64,000 nucleotides of DNA from an uncultured Collinsella sp. (GCA_958403395.1 CATXXF010000001.1:45332-109331), one strand, 5' to 3'; positions 53,696 to 63,031 are shown, counted from the stretch's first letter. The notes: generated by a model from the letters alone, not told the origin. Numbers and translations are program-made.

Positions 53696-55180
53696 CTACA
53701 AGCAGACGCCGTCCTTCCAGATACTGATCTCGTGACAGCCACGGCGCTCGGCACTCGTGAGCTTACCGCTCGCCGTCTGTAGCACCAGCTGGTACAAATC
53801 GCGGGCGGCCTCGTCGAGCGTGCGCTCACCCGTGGCAATCACGCCGGCGTTAAAGTCCATCCAATTGGCCTTGTGGTCGCACAAACGTTGGTTGGTGAAC
53901 ACTTTGAGCGTAGGTGCCGGCGCGCCAAACGGTGTGCCGCGGCCGGTCGAGAACAGAATCACGTGGCAGCCGGCAGCCGTCAACGCCGTGGTGGATACCA
54001 TGTCGTTGCCCGGACCGCACAGCATGTTCAGGCCGTGTTTAGTTGCCTGGCCGGCATACGGCAGCACGTCGACGATGGGGGCAGATCCGCCCTTTTGCAC
54101 GCAGCCGCAGCTCTTGTCCTCGAGCGTGGTAATACCTCCGTCCTTGTTGCCGGGGCTCGGGTTCTCGTAGACAACCTCGCCGTGGCTAATAAAGTAGCCC
54201 TTAAAGCCGTTGAGCATGTCGGAGGCGGCGCCAAAGACCTGCTCGTTCTCACAGCGATCGAGCAGAATACTCTCGGCGCCAAACATCTCGGGCACCTCGG
54301 TAAGCACCGACGTGCCGCCACGGGCGACGACCATATCGCTCACGCGACCGATCGTGGGGTTGGCGGTAATGCCCGAAAGACCGTCGGAGCCGCCGCACTT
54401 AAGACCAATAACCAGCTCGGAGGCCAAAATGGGCTCACGCTTGGCTTGCTTGGCCAGGTCAGCCAGCTCGGCCAGAATCTTGTGGCCCTCGACCTGCTCG
54501 TCGGCAACGTCCTGGCAGGTGAGGAAGCGGACGCGCTCGTGATCGAAGTCACCGAGCTCGTCGAGCACCTGCTGGTGCGTGCAGTTCTCGCAACCGAGCG
54601 ACAGGAATAGCACGCCGGCCGCATTAGGATGACGCGAGAGCGCCACCAGCAGACGACGCGTCTGGACATGGTCGGCGCCGGTCTGCGAGCAGCCAAAGGG
54701 ATGCGGGAAGTAGTAAACACCCTCCAGCGAGCCATCGACCAGATCCTGGGCCTGCTCACACATGGCACGGGCGACTTCGTTGACACAGCCGACCGTGGGG
54801 ATGATCCACAGCTCATTACGCGTCGCGGCACGACCGTCGGCGCGGCGGAAGCCCATAAAGGTCTCAGGCTCAACGGGATCCACGACCGGATGCGTGGGGT
54901 TGTAGGCGTACTCGACCTCGCCCGAAAGGTTGGTCTTCACATTGTGCGTGTGGAGCCACTGACCGGGCTGGACATCGCCCGTCACATGGCCGATAGGAAG
55001 GCCGTACTTGATGACGTCCTCCCCTGCGGCAATCGCGCGCACCGCCATCTTATGGCCCTGCGGAATATCCTCCACGGCCACGACCTCGCCCACCCCGGGA
55101 ACCGCGACGGCAGTGCCCTTGGCAAGCGGCGACAGCGCAACGATCACGTTATCGGCCGGATTGATCTGGATAGTATTCAT
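53696..55180 (-). CDS. uxaA: Altronate dehydratase
   Basis: 494 residues, the full-length form. An N-terminal SAF domain (about 1-90; GHKMAVRAIAAGEDVIKYG) is joined to the UxaA core, with TVGCVNEVAR, HPFGCSQTGAD, LGCENC and GLKCGGSDG, whose cysteines bind the metal. It converts altronate to KDG. It is the last gene of uxaC-uxaB-uxaA, 81 bases after uxaB. Confidence 0.96.
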   Translation of the reverse strand: MNTIQINPADNVIVALSPLAKGTAVAVPGVGEVVAVEDIPQGHKMAVRAIAAGEDVIKYGLPIGHVTGDVQPGQWLHTHNVKTNLSGEVEYAYNPTHPVVDPVEPETFMGFRRADGRAATRNELWIIPTVGCVNEVARAMCEQAQDLVDGSLEGVYYFPHPFGCSQTGADHVQTRRLLVALSRHPNAAGVLFLSLGCENCTHQQVLDELGDFDHERVRFLTCQDVADEQVEGHKILAELADLAKQAKREPILASELVIGLKCGGSDGLSGITANPTIGRVSDMVVARGGTSVLTEVPEMFGAESILLDRCENEQVFGAASDMLNGFKGYFISHGEVVYENPSPGNKDGGITTLEDKSCGCVQKGGSAPIVDVLPYAGQATKHGLNMLCGPGNDMVSTTALTAAGCHVILFSTGRGTPFGAPAPTLKVFTNQRLCDHKANWMDFNAGVIATGERTLDEAARDLYQLVLQTASGKLTSAERRGCHEISIWKDGVCL

Positions 55181-55261
55181 TACAAATGGTCCTAACCCTA
55201 CAGGTTGAGCAGAAGTCGAGACGCGGGCACGCCGTCCCGCGCCCGCGTCTGCGCCGGAAAT

Positions 55262-56776
55262 TTACGCCTGAGCGTTGGCGAAGGCCTGCTTGGCGCCCTC
55301 GGCACGCACGACAGCGAGCGCGCTGACGACAAACTCCTCAAGACCTGCGATCTGCGTAAGGTCCTCGCCCCACATCTGCTCGTTGGTGAGCACGTCGTGC
55401 ACCAGCTGGGCATCGTCGGCGCCGGCATGGGCGGCGTAGAAGTCGAGCACGAAGGCGTCGTCCTGAGCGGTGTACTCGGTGCCGTCGGAGCGACGCAGGT
55501 GCAGGCCGTCGCCCTCACGGGACACGAGCTCCTGCGTGTAGAAGGAGATGAGCGTAGCGAGGCTCGTCGCCAGGCACTTGGGCAGGTTGCCGGTCTCGGC
55601 AACGTAGTCCTTGAGCGTGGGCAGGTCGCGAGCGCGCCACTTAGCCGTGGAGTTGAGGCAGATGGAGAGCAGCGCATGATCAATAAACGGGTTGTCGAAG
55701 CGGTTTTCGACGGCGGCGGCAAAGGCCTTGCAGTCCTCGACATCCAAGTCGGCGGCAAGCGTCGGAATGACCTCGTCGTAGAGCATGGTGTTCATGAAGC
55801 CGCGAATGGTCTCGTCATGCATGCAGTCGCGCACGATATCAAAGCCGGCAACCCAGGAACCCGGAACGAAGGCGGTGTGGGCACCGTTGAGGATGCGGAC
55901 CTTGCGCTTTTTGTACGGGGTGACGTCGGGAGTCACAAAGACACCCGGAAGACCAGCCTTCACAAAGGGAAGCTTCTCGGCAAGCGACTCGTCGCCCTGG
56001 ATGCCCCACATCTGGAAGGGCTCGCGCACGGCCAGGAAGGGATCCTCGTAGCCCAGACGCTCAGCCACCGCGGCGGCCTCGGATGCGTCGCGGATACGGC
56101 CCGGTACGATGGTGTCGACGAGTGTGGTGCAGACGGTGCAGTCGTTGGCCATCCACTGCGCAAACTCGTCCTCCCAGCCCCAGTCGCTCACATACTGGTT
56201 CATGATGCGCAGCAACTCCTCGCCGTTGTGATCGATGAGCTCGCAGGCGAGGACGATGACGCCCGGCTTACCGGCAGCCCAGCGGGTGTGGAGCACCTGG
56301 GCAAGCTTGGCGGGGAAGCTCGCGGGTGGCATGTCGTCGGCCTTGCAGGACGGGTCATAGGCGATACCGGCCTCGGTGGTGTTGGAGACGATGATCTCTA
56401 GGTCGTCGGAGACAGCGACCTCCATCATAGCGCGGTAGTCGTCCTCACGATACGGGTTAAGGCAGCGGCTGCAGGCGCTGATCAGGCGGGACTCGTCAAC
56501 CGTGTTGCCGTTCTCCTTGCCGCGCACCAGCACGGTGTACAGGTCGTCCTGGGCATTGATACCGTCGGCAAAGCCAAAGGCACCGCTGATGGGCTGCACC
56601 ATGACGACCTTGCCGTTCCAGCCGGTGGCCTCGTTGCCCATGTCAAAGAAGCGGTCGACGAAGGCGCGCAGGAAATTGCCCTCGCCAAACTGCAGAACCT
56701 TCTCGGGAGCATCCTTGGGCAGCAAATAGCCCTTGTAGCCGATCTTCTCGAGCGCATCGTAGCTGATGTTCTCCAT
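55262..56776 (-). CDS. uxaB: Tagaturonate reductase (altronate oxidoreductase)
   Basis: 504 residues, mannitol-dehydrogenase family. The NAD motif VLQFGEGNFLRAFVDR near residue 30 and the catalytic region with RILNGAHTAFV fit UxaB. It reduces tagaturonate to altronate. The neighbours uxaC and uxaA exclude most other polyol dehydrogenase roles; fructuronate reductase (UxuB) is the alternative in this family but is usually in a separate group. Confidence 0.93.
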   Translation of the reverse strand: MENISYDALEKIGYKGYLLPKDAPEKVLQFGEGNFLRAFVDRFFDMGNEATGWNGKVVMVQPISGAFGFADGINAQDDLYTVLVRGKENGNTVDESRLISACSRCLNPYREDDYRAMMEVAVSDDLEIIVSNTTEAGIAYDPSCKADDMPPASFPAKLAQVLHTRWAAGKPGVIVLACELIDHNGEELLRIMNQYVSDWGWEDEFAQWMANDCTVCTTLVDTIVPGRIRDASEAAAVAERLGYEDPFLAVREPFQMWGIQGDESLAEKLPFVKAGLPGVFVTPDVTPYKKRKVRILNGAHTAFVPGSWVAGFDIVRDCMHDETIRGFMNTMLYDEVIPTLAADLDVEDCKAFAAAVENRFDNPFIDHALLSICLNSTAKWRARDLPTLKDYVAETGNLPKCLATSLATLISFYTQELVSREGDGLHLRRSDGTEYTAQDDAFVLDFYAAHAGADDAQLVHDVLTNEQMWGEDLTQIAGLEEFVVSALAVVRAEGAKQAFANAQA

Positions 56777-56870
56777 CTATATGTCTCCTTAGATGTTTGT
56801 TAGCGTGCAAGCAAAACGGGGCTCCGCGTGTGGCAACGGCGCCCAGGGTTCGATGTGATTCGATGCGGGC

Positions 56871-58298
56871 TTAGGCCTCGTCGGTGTCCAGGTCAAAGCC
56901 AAAGTAGCGGACCGCATTGTTGTAGCTGATGTCACGCACAACCTCGCCCAGCAGCTCCATGTCGGCCGGGTACTTGCCCTGCTCGACCCACTCGCCGATC
57001 ACGCTGCACAGCACGCGACGGAAGTACTCGTGGCGCGGATAGGACAGGAAGGAGCGGGAATCGGTAAGCATGCCCACAAAGTTGCCCAACACGCCCTCGT
57101 TAGCCAGAGCCGTAAGCTGCTCGCGCATGCCGACCTCGTTGTCGTTGAACCACCAGGCGGAGCCGTTCTGGATCTTACCGGCAGTCGGAGCCTCCTGGAA
57201 GCAACCCATGACGGTATCGATCATGGTGTTGTCGATGGGATTCAAGCTGTACAGGATGGTCTTGGGCAGGCCGCAGGTCTCCTGGATGGAGTTGAGGAAA
57301 TCGGCGAGCTGGTCGGACGGCGTGTAGTTGGAGATGCAGTCGTAGCCGGTGTCGGGACCGAGTTTGGCGAACATGGCGCGGTTGTTGTCGCGCTTGCAGC
57401 CAAAGTGCAGCTGCATGGCCCAGCCCAGACGGACATACTCGCCGGCAACGAACTGCATAAAGGCAGTCTTGTACTTGAGGACCTCTTCCTCGGTAAGCGG
57501 CTCGGCAGCCAGACCCTTGGCAAAGATAGCCTCGATCTCGTCGGCGGTAGCCGGGACGTACATAACGTAGTCGAGTGCGTGGTCGGAGGCGCGGCAGCCC
57601 AGCTCGTGAGCAACGTCGTAGCGCTTGGAAATGGCAGCCTTCATGCCCTCAAAGTCGCTGACCTCAACGCCGGCAACCTCGGAAAGGTGCTTGCAGTAGT
57701 CGGCAAACTCCTGGCCGCGCTCGATGCGCAAAGCGGCATCGGGGCGCATGGCGGGAACGACCTGAACGTCAAAGCTGTCGTCGGCGGCAATCTTCTTGTG
57801 CCACTCAAAGCTGTCGGCGGGGTCGTCGGTAGTGCAGATCATGCGGACGTTGGACTGCTTGATCAGGTTGCGGCAGGTAAAGCTAGCCTCAGCGAGCTTG
57901 GCGTTGGCAAGGTCCCAGACCTCCTGGGCAGTCTTGCCGTTGAGGACGCCCTCGTAGCCAAAGTAGCGCTTAAGCTCCAGGTGGCTCCACTCAAAGACGG
58001 GGTTGCCGACGCAGCGACCCAGGGTCTCGGCCCACTTTTGGAACTTCTCGCGAGCAGGGGCGTCGCCAGTGATAAAGCGCTCGTCGACGCCGTTGGCACG
58101 CATCAGGCGCCACTTGTAGTGGTCGCCGCCCAGCCAAACCTCGGTGATGTTCTCGAAACGCTTGTCCTCCCAAATCTCCTTGGGAGAAATGTGGCAGTGG
58201 TAGTCGACGATGGGCATGCCCTCGGCAAAGTTGTGGAACAGCTCCTCGCCGGTCTTGGTGCTCAGCAGGAAATCCTGATCGTCCATGAAGTTTTTCAT
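56871..58298 (-). CDS. uxaC: Uronate isomerase
   Basis: 475 residues, amidohydrolase superfamily. The metal-binding VDYHCHISPKEI and downstream WLGGDHYKWR and DARSFLSYPRHEY-type segment (here LTDSRSFLSYPRHEYF) are typical. It interconverts galacturonate and tagaturonate (and glucuronate and fructuronate). The ATG at 58298 has AAAGGGG upstream. It heads the uxaCBA operon, with two operator palindromes 53-106 bases upstream. Confidence 0.96.
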   Translation of the reverse strand: MKNFMDDQDFLLSTKTGEELFHNFAEGMPIVDYHCHISPKEIWEDKRFENITEVWLGGDHYKWRLMRANGVDERFITGDAPAREKFQKWAETLGRCVGNPVFEWSHLELKRYFGYEGVLNGKTAQEVWDLANAKLAEASFTCRNLIKQSNVRMICTTDDPADSFEWHKKIAADDSFDVQVVPAMRPDAALRIERGQEFADYCKHLSEVAGVEVSDFEGMKAAISKRYDVAHELGCRASDHALDYVMYVPATADEIEAIFAKGLAAEPLTEEEVLKYKTAFMQFVAGEYVRLGWAMQLHFGCKRDNNRAMFAKLGPDTGYDCISNYTPSDQLADFLNSIQETCGLPKTILYSLNPIDNTMIDTVMGCFQEAPTAGKIQNGSAWWFNDNEVGMREQLTALANEGVLGNFVGMLTDSRSFLSYPRHEYFRRVLCSVIGEWVEQGKYPADMELLGEVVRDISYNNAVRYFGFDLDTDEA

Positions 58299-58350
58299 CA
58301 AACAACCCCTTTGTTTGCGGAGCGGGCGCACAATACGCTCGTCATCCTCT

Positions 58351-58404
58351 AGGTGAACGTTCACCATACTAATCCATTACGACTCAAAAGGTGAACGTTC
58401 ACCT
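58351..58404. promoter_or_regulatory. Two AGGTGAACGTTCACC operators before uxaC
   Basis: AGGTGAACGTTCACCA (58351-58366) and the perfect AGGTGAACGTTCACCT (58389-58404) are 38 bases apart, about four helical turns. A degenerate GGTGAACGGTAGG follows at 58416-58428. The palindrome fits a LacI-family protein, and a LacI gene lies just upstream. Confidence 0.8.
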
Positions 58405-58534
58405 AGCAACCATGGGGTGAACGGTAGGTTTTGCCCGTTCAACGGTTGTCGGAGCTGTGACTTGCATGCATTGCGGACCGGTTGGCGTCCCCGAACACCG
58501 AACTTGAGCGCTTTTGCTCAGGTGGGTCATGTCC

Positions 58535-58733
58535 CGACGTACATTTTTGGGAGTATTCAGCATTGGAGCGCGCCGTGCGCCATCCTCAGCGTCCTATTTG
58601 GAACGCAGATAGCGCCCGATCGGCATAAAAAGTGCCCCCGATGGCAAATTACGCCATCGGGGGCACTTAAAACAGTCGTTCTGCACCTCATTCAGGGCAT
58701 GCCAATGCTGAATACTCCCAAAAATGCACGTCG
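58535..58733. repeat. 199-bp element with 32-bp terminal inverted repeats
   Basis: The ends 58535-58566 and 58702-58733 match at 31 of 32 positions and contain TTTTTGGGAGTATTCAGC. A perfect 15-bp hairpin sits near the middle. No gene inside. The size and form match the 203-bp element at 10054-10256, but the sequence differs. Confidence 0.75.
58631..58667 (-). terminator. Terminator of the LacI gene, inside the repeat element
   Basis: A perfect 15-bp stem (58631-58645 with 58653-58667) is followed on the minus strand by TTTTTATG. It lies about 90 bases after the LacI stop, so the element supplies the terminator. Confidence 0.85.
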
Positions 58734-58758
58734 CAAGAGGGGGTACCTGCTCAATCGG

Positions 58759-59838
58759 CTAAATACCCGCAAGTTCGCAGTAGCGATCGACATTGCTGGC
58801 AAATACCATCTCGACGGCGCCCTTCTGGACGGGCACCGTCGGGGTCCTTCCCCACAGCAGATAATCGCCCAGCGTCTTAGCGCCGCGATACGCCAGGCTC
58901 GTCGGGTCCTTATAGACAATATTGGTAAAGATACCGCGGCGCAAGGCCAGAGCACTTTCGGGAAACAGGTCGTTGCCGATCACCATGACCTGACCGGCCT
59001 TGCCGGTCGAGACGAGCGCGTCGGCAACCACTTCGGAACCAACGGCAAAAACGCTACAGATAAGTTCGGGGGCGTCCGGTGCACTCAAGCGCTTTTCGAG
59101 CTCATGCTCGAGTTGTTTGACTTGCGCATGGGCACCTGCAAGATCCTCAACCTGCCATGAAATATCACGTTCGCGCAGGTAATTGTGGAAGGCGCGGGCG
59201 GTTAGATAGTGCGAATCGGTATATGGGTCGCCTGTCAAAAGGAGCACGCGGGCGTCGGCCCCAGAAGCATGGACCAGGTTTGCCGCCTGCTCGGCCATAA
59301 GGCTGCCTGCCGTCGAATAATCGGCCAAGCTCGCACCCAAACGATTCAAATGCGGACGGTCGCCGTCGACAAGCTCAATCGTCACGCCCGCCTCGGCGAT
59401 CTGCCCCAAAAGCTCAGTCGCGCGATCGTCGCCCGGCGCATAGGCGAGCAAGCCATCAATCTTCTCGCCCACCTGCAGACGCTCGTCGATTTGCTCGAGT
59501 GCATCAGCGTAGCCGCCCACGCCAAATTCAACGCGCTCAACCGTAATGCCCCGGTCGATGACCTCCTGTTCAAAGCGATTGCAGCCTTCCCACAGGTAAC
59601 GGAAAAAGTACGCTCCCTCGCGCGATGCGCGGGGCAGGCAAAACACCAGATTGATATCCTTGCGGCGCAGGCTTGAGGCACTTGTGTTGCGGTGATAGCC
59701 CATGGCCTCGGCCTTAGTGTTCACCTTGGCGCGCACGGATTCGCTCACGCCGGCCTTTCCCGTCAGGGCCTTGTGCACGGTATTGATGGAAACGCCAAGC
59801 TCGGCGGCTATGTCCTTCATGGTTACGCGAGCGCTCAT
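58759..59838 (-). CDS. LacI-family regulator of the uronate genes
   Basis: 359 residues. The helix-turn-helix MKDIAAELGVSINTVHKAL departs slightly from the usual VSRVL recognition helix (HKAL), followed by the hinge and a periplasmic-binding-like sensor domain. It lies directly upstream of uxaC on the same strand. It is the most likely protein to bind AGGTGAACGTTCACCT sites. The ligand is probably a galacturonate derivative (inference). A start six codons downstream (MKDIAA) is possible. Confidence 0.87.
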   Translation of the reverse strand: MSARVTMKDIAAELGVSINTVHKALTGKAGVSESVRAKVNTKAEAMGYHRNTSASSLRRKDINLVFCLPRASREGAYFFRYLWEGCNRFEQEVIDRGITVERVEFGVGGYADALEQIDERLQVGEKIDGLLAYAPGDDRATELLGQIAEAGVTIELVDGDRPHLNRLGASLADYSTAGSLMAEQAANLVHASGADARVLLLTGDPYTDSHYLTARAFHNYLRERDISWQVEDLAGAHAQVKQLEHELEKRLSAPDAPELICSVFAVGSEVVADALVSTGKAGQVMVIGNDLFPESALALRRGIFTNIVYKDPTSLAYRGAKTLGDYLLWGRTPTVPVQKGAVEMVFASNVDRYCELAGI

Positions 59839-59935
59839 GCGGTTACTCCGTTATAGATAAGTTGCCAATTAATAGTCCAGTTAACGATACCCCAAAAATA
59901 CTCTTCGGCTCGCCGTGCTCTCCCTCAAATGCACA

Positions 59936-59969
59936 AAGCGCCCCGCGAACGGATGCCCGCGGAGCGCTT
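59936..59969 (-). terminator. Hairpin after the FeoB-associated gene
   Basis: AAGCGC pairs with GCGCTT and CCGCG with CGCGG around a 10-base loop, 14 bases beyond the stop. The following tract is not T-rich. Confidence 0.6.
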
Positions 59970-59982
59970 GGATGTCCGGACC

Positions 59983-60183
59983 TTATTTGATACCGCGACC
60001 CAAGTCTTCGACGATTTTGTCTACGCCCTTAAGCGCGGCACAAGTCTTTTTGTTAGAACAATGCCCCGTGCAAACGCCACCCTGAGCGCAGTCGGCGCAG
60101 GTGCCCTTGCGGTAGATGCGCACGCACACGGCGACAAACGCAATACCGATAACGGCCAGTACAACAATATCGATAGGTGCCAT
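59983..60183 (-). CDS. FeoB-associated Cys-rich membrane protein
   Basis: 66 residues: one membrane helix (about 5-25, IDIVVLAVIGIAFVAVCVRI), then a cysteine-rich segment with CADC, CTGHC and C spaced through about 29-48, and a short helical tail. Small proteins of this layout are often encoded next to feoB and may feed or assemble iron at the pore. It lies 175 bases after feoB, beyond the feoB terminator, so it may have its own promoter. Confidence 0.85.
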   Translation of the reverse strand: MAPIDIVVLAVIGIAFVAVCVRIYRKGTCADCAQGGVCTGHCSNKKTCAALKGVDKIVEDLGRGIK

Positions 60184-60300
60184 AGCAAGCCTCCTCTAGT
60201 TAACCACCACTTACTTTACCCCATTCTCCACCTATCAAAAAGGGACAGGTTAATTTTGGTCGGTTTTATCTGCGGAAACGCCACATCTCCCCCACCAAAA

Positions 60301-60329
60301 AGCCCGAGTGTCGCTGGGACACCCGGGCT
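60301..60329 (-). terminator. Intrinsic terminator of the feo operon
   Basis: A 12-bp stem with one wobble (60301-60312 with 60318-60329) is followed on the minus strand by TTTTTGG. Confidence 0.9.
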
Positions 60330-60358
60330 CGTGGAAAGGGGTTAATCCTTATTCAGAC

Positions 60359-62686
60359 TTAAGCGGAAACTGCAGCGGAAGCAGCGTTGGTCTCGTCCTC
60401 GTCGGTCCATGCATGCTTTGGCATGGGACGGAAGATCTGGAAGAGCATCGCAACCAGCAGCACGATGGCCACCACCGTCCAGATACCAAACTGTCCAAGA
60501 ACAAGCAGGTTGTAGAACTGGTTGATGAACAGGCCGATCACCCAAGCAAAGGCGCACTCGTAGCCGAGGGCAATCGCGGTCCACTTGCCGGAGTCCATCT
60601 GGTTGCGGATGGTACCCATAGCGGCAAAGCACGGAGCGCACAGCAGGTTGAAAGCGCCAAAGGCAACGCAAGCGCCCATGGTCGGGAACATGCCGGCGAA
60701 CGCGGTCCACAGGCTCGGGTCGGTCTCGCCCGCGTCGGCGACGGACAGCAGCGAGCCGGCGGTGGCGACGACGTTCTCCTTGGCGACGAGGCCCGAGACG
60801 GTCAGCGCGGTTGCCTGCCAGGTGCTAAAGCCGAGCGGGGCGAAGATCCAAGCGACCAGGTTGCCCAGCATGGCAAGCACGGAGTAGTCCATGAACTCCT
60901 CGGGGATGCCGTCCATCGCAGGCAGGAAGCCAAAGGAGCCGTTGTAGCTACCAAAGTTGGACAGGAACCAAACGACGACGGTGGACGCGAAGATGACCGT
61001 GCCGGCCTTCTTGATAAAGGCCCAGCAGCGCTCCCAAACGTGCAGTGCCCAAGAGCGAATCGCCGGGAAGTGGTAGGCAGGAAGCTCCATAACGAACGGC
61101 GTCGGGCGACCGGCGAAGAGCTTGGTCTTCTTGAGCATGAGGCCCGAAGCAATGACAGCAAAGACGCCCAGGAAGTAGAAGAGCGGGCTGATCCACGCGG
61201 CGGTGGTGGAAGAATCGCCGATGATGGAACCCATGAGCAGGGCAATGATCGGCAGCTTAGCGCCACAGGGAATGAACGTGGTGGTCATGACCGTCATGCG
61301 GCGGTCCTTCTCGTTCTCGATGGTCTTGGTAGCCATGACGCCGGGAACGCCGCAGCCCGAGGACACGAGCATGGGGATAAAGGACTTACCGGACAGGCCA
61401 AAGCGGCGGAACACGCGGTCCATGATGAAGGCGACGCGGGCCATATAGCCGCAGTCCTCCAGGAAGGACAGCATCACAAAGAGCAGGAACATCTGCGGCA
61501 CAAAACCGAAGATGGCGCCCAGGCCGCCGACGATACCGTCGCAGACCAGCGAATCGACCAGGCCACCGTCCTCGGTACCGCCCGCCACAAGGGCGTCGTG
61601 CACCACGGTGGTGATACCCGGGACATAGGGGCCGTACTGCGCCGGGTCGACCGAGTCGGCATTGTCGCCCGCAGCCTCGACGGCTGCGTCGTAGGCGTCG
61701 CGACCCTGGCCGAGCACATACCAGCCGTCGGTGCCGAAGAGCTGGTCGTTGGTGAAGTCGGTCACCGTGCCGCCCAGGGTGGAAACGGCGATGTAGTACA
61801 CGCAGAACATGATGACCACAAAGATCGGCAGGCCCAGGATACGGTTGGTAACCACGCGGTCGATCTTCTCGGAAGTGCTCATCTTGGCCGGAGCCTTGGT
61901 GAGGCACTCGTCAATGATGTGGGCAATTACGCTGTAACGCTCACCGGTGATGATGGACTCGGCGTCGTCGTCGCAATCCTGCTCGCACTGGGCGACCAGC
62001 TGCTCCACGCGAGCGGCCTTCTCCTTGGTGAGGTTGATGAGCTTGCAGGCGTCCGCATCGCGCTCAAACAGCTTGACAGCGTAGTAGCGACGCTTGTTGG
62101 CGGGAACGCTCGCAGGCAGGTTATTCTCGATGTGGTCCAGAACGTCCTCGATGGAGGAGTCGAACTTGTGCTCCGGCACCTGGCCCTTGGAAGCAGCGGA
62201 CTTCTTGACCTGCTCGAACAGCTCCTTGATGCCCTTGTTCTTAAGAGCCGAGATCATCATGACCGGGCAGCCGAGCTTCTTGGAGAGCTTGTCCGTGTCG
62301 ATCTTGTCGCCGTTCTTCTCGACCAGGTCGGCCATGTTGAGGGCAACGACCACGGGCAGGCCGGTCTCGATAACCTGAAGCGCCAGATACAGGTTGCGCT
62401 CGAGGTTGGTGGCGTCGACAACCTGGACGACCACATCGGGCTCGCCGCTCATGAGGTAATCGCGCGAGCACTGCTCCTCGGGGCTGTAGGGGGAAAGCGA
62501 GTAGATGCCGGGGAGGTCCGTGATGGTAACGTTCTTGTCGCTTAGGAGCTTGGCCTCCTTTTTCTCAACCGTGACGCCGGGCCAGTTGCCAACGTAGCCG
62601 TTGGCGCCGGTGATCAGGTTGAAAAGCGTGGTCTTGCCGCAGTTGGGGTTACCCGCCAGCGCGACATGGATCTGAGAATCCGCCAT
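60359..62686 (-). CDS. feoB: Ferrous iron transport protein B
   Basis: 775 residues. The N-terminal G domain shows G1 GNPNCGKTT (about 11-19) and G3 DLPG, then a helical GDI domain, a long membrane domain with conserved Cys (GCGVPGVMATKTI; PCGAKLPII) and a C-terminal hydrophobic end. It imports Fe2+ driven or gated by GTP hydrolysis. The ATG at 62686 has AAGGAAGG upstream. A palindrome (AAGTTAG-N6-CTAACTT) 75 bases upstream suggests iron-responsive control. Confidence 0.97.
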   Translation of the reverse strand: MADSQIHVALAGNPNCGKTTLFNLITGANGYVGNWPGVTVEKKEAKLLSDKNVTITDLPGIYSLSPYSPEEQCSRDYLMSGEPDVVVQVVDATNLERNLYLALQVIETGLPVVVALNMADLVEKNGDKIDTDKLSKKLGCPVMMISALKNKGIKELFEQVKKSAASKGQVPEHKFDSSIEDVLDHIENNLPASVPANKRRYYAVKLFERDADACKLINLTKEKAARVEQLVAQCEQDCDDDAESIITGERYSVIAHIIDECLTKAPAKMSTSEKIDRVVTNRILGLPIFVVIMFCVYYIAVSTLGGTVTDFTNDQLFGTDGWYVLGQGRDAYDAAVEAAGDNADSVDPAQYGPYVPGITTVVHDALVAGGTEDGGLVDSLVCDGIVGGLGAIFGFVPQMFLLFVMLSFLEDCGYMARVAFIMDRVFRRFGLSGKSFIPMLVSSGCGVPGVMATKTIENEKDRRMTVMTTTFIPCGAKLPIIALLMGSIIGDSSTTAAWISPLFYFLGVFAVIASGLMLKKTKLFAGRPTPFVMELPAYHFPAIRSWALHVWERCWAFIKKAGTVIFASTVVVWFLSNFGSYNGSFGFLPAMDGIPEEFMDYSVLAMLGNLVAWIFAPLGFSTWQATALTVSGLVAKENVVATAGSLLSVADAGETDPSLWTAFAGMFPTMGACVAFGAFNLLCAPCFAAMGTIRNQMDSGKWTAIALGYECAFAWVIGLFINQFYNLLVLGQFGIWTVVAIVLLVAMLFQIFRPMPKHAWTDEDETNAASAAVSA

Positions 62687-62761
62687 TCAATCCTTCTTCC
62701 TTGTGCGCCCGCGCTGCTTTCTCCGCACGGGCTGGATAATGTGCTTCAAAGTTGCAGCATT

Positions 62762-62781
62762 AAGTTAGAAAAACCTAACTT
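62762..62781. promoter_or_regulatory. Candidate metalloregulator box before feoB
   Basis: AAGTTAG-N6-CTAACTT is a perfect dyad that resembles DtxR/IdeR-type iron boxes (TTAGGTTAGNCTAACCTAA) but with a longer spacer. It lies between the FeoA gene at 62810 and feoB. Confidence 0.5.
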
Positions 62782-62809
62782 TATCTGCAGAAATATGCGC
62801 CGCGAGTCC

Positions 62810-63031
62810 TTACTGAACCTCGACGACGGCGGCCTCCTCCTTGCGGATGGAAAGCTCGTAGCCGCGCACGTTGATCTCGACCGGATCACCGAGCGGTGCA
62901 ACCTTCACGACCTTGAACGAAGTGCCCTTGATGAGCCCCAGGTCCATAAGGTGGCGGCGAAGCGCACCCTCACCGTGAAGCTTGACGATGGTGGAGCTCT
63001 CGCCCACCTTAACGTCACCCAACGTCTTCAT
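62810..63031 (-). CDS. feoA: FeoA-family protein (first before feoB)
   Basis: 73 residues, SH3-like FeoA domain. DVKVGESSTIVKL, RRHLMDLGLIKGT and the final VEINVRGYELSIRKEEAAVVEV fit the family. FeoA is a cytoplasmic partner that modulates FeoB. It is 123 bases upstream of feoB and 40 bases downstream of a second FeoA gene. Confidence 0.92.
   Translation of the reverse strand: MKTLGDVKVGESSTIVKLHGEGALRRHLMDLGLIKGTSFKVVKVAPLGDPVEINVRGYELSIRKEEAAVVEVQ

Noticed and set aside
60308..62545. 745-codon open frame opposite feoB
   Set aside because: Mirrors feoB; extreme Asp/Glu/Gly/Arg content and no domain.
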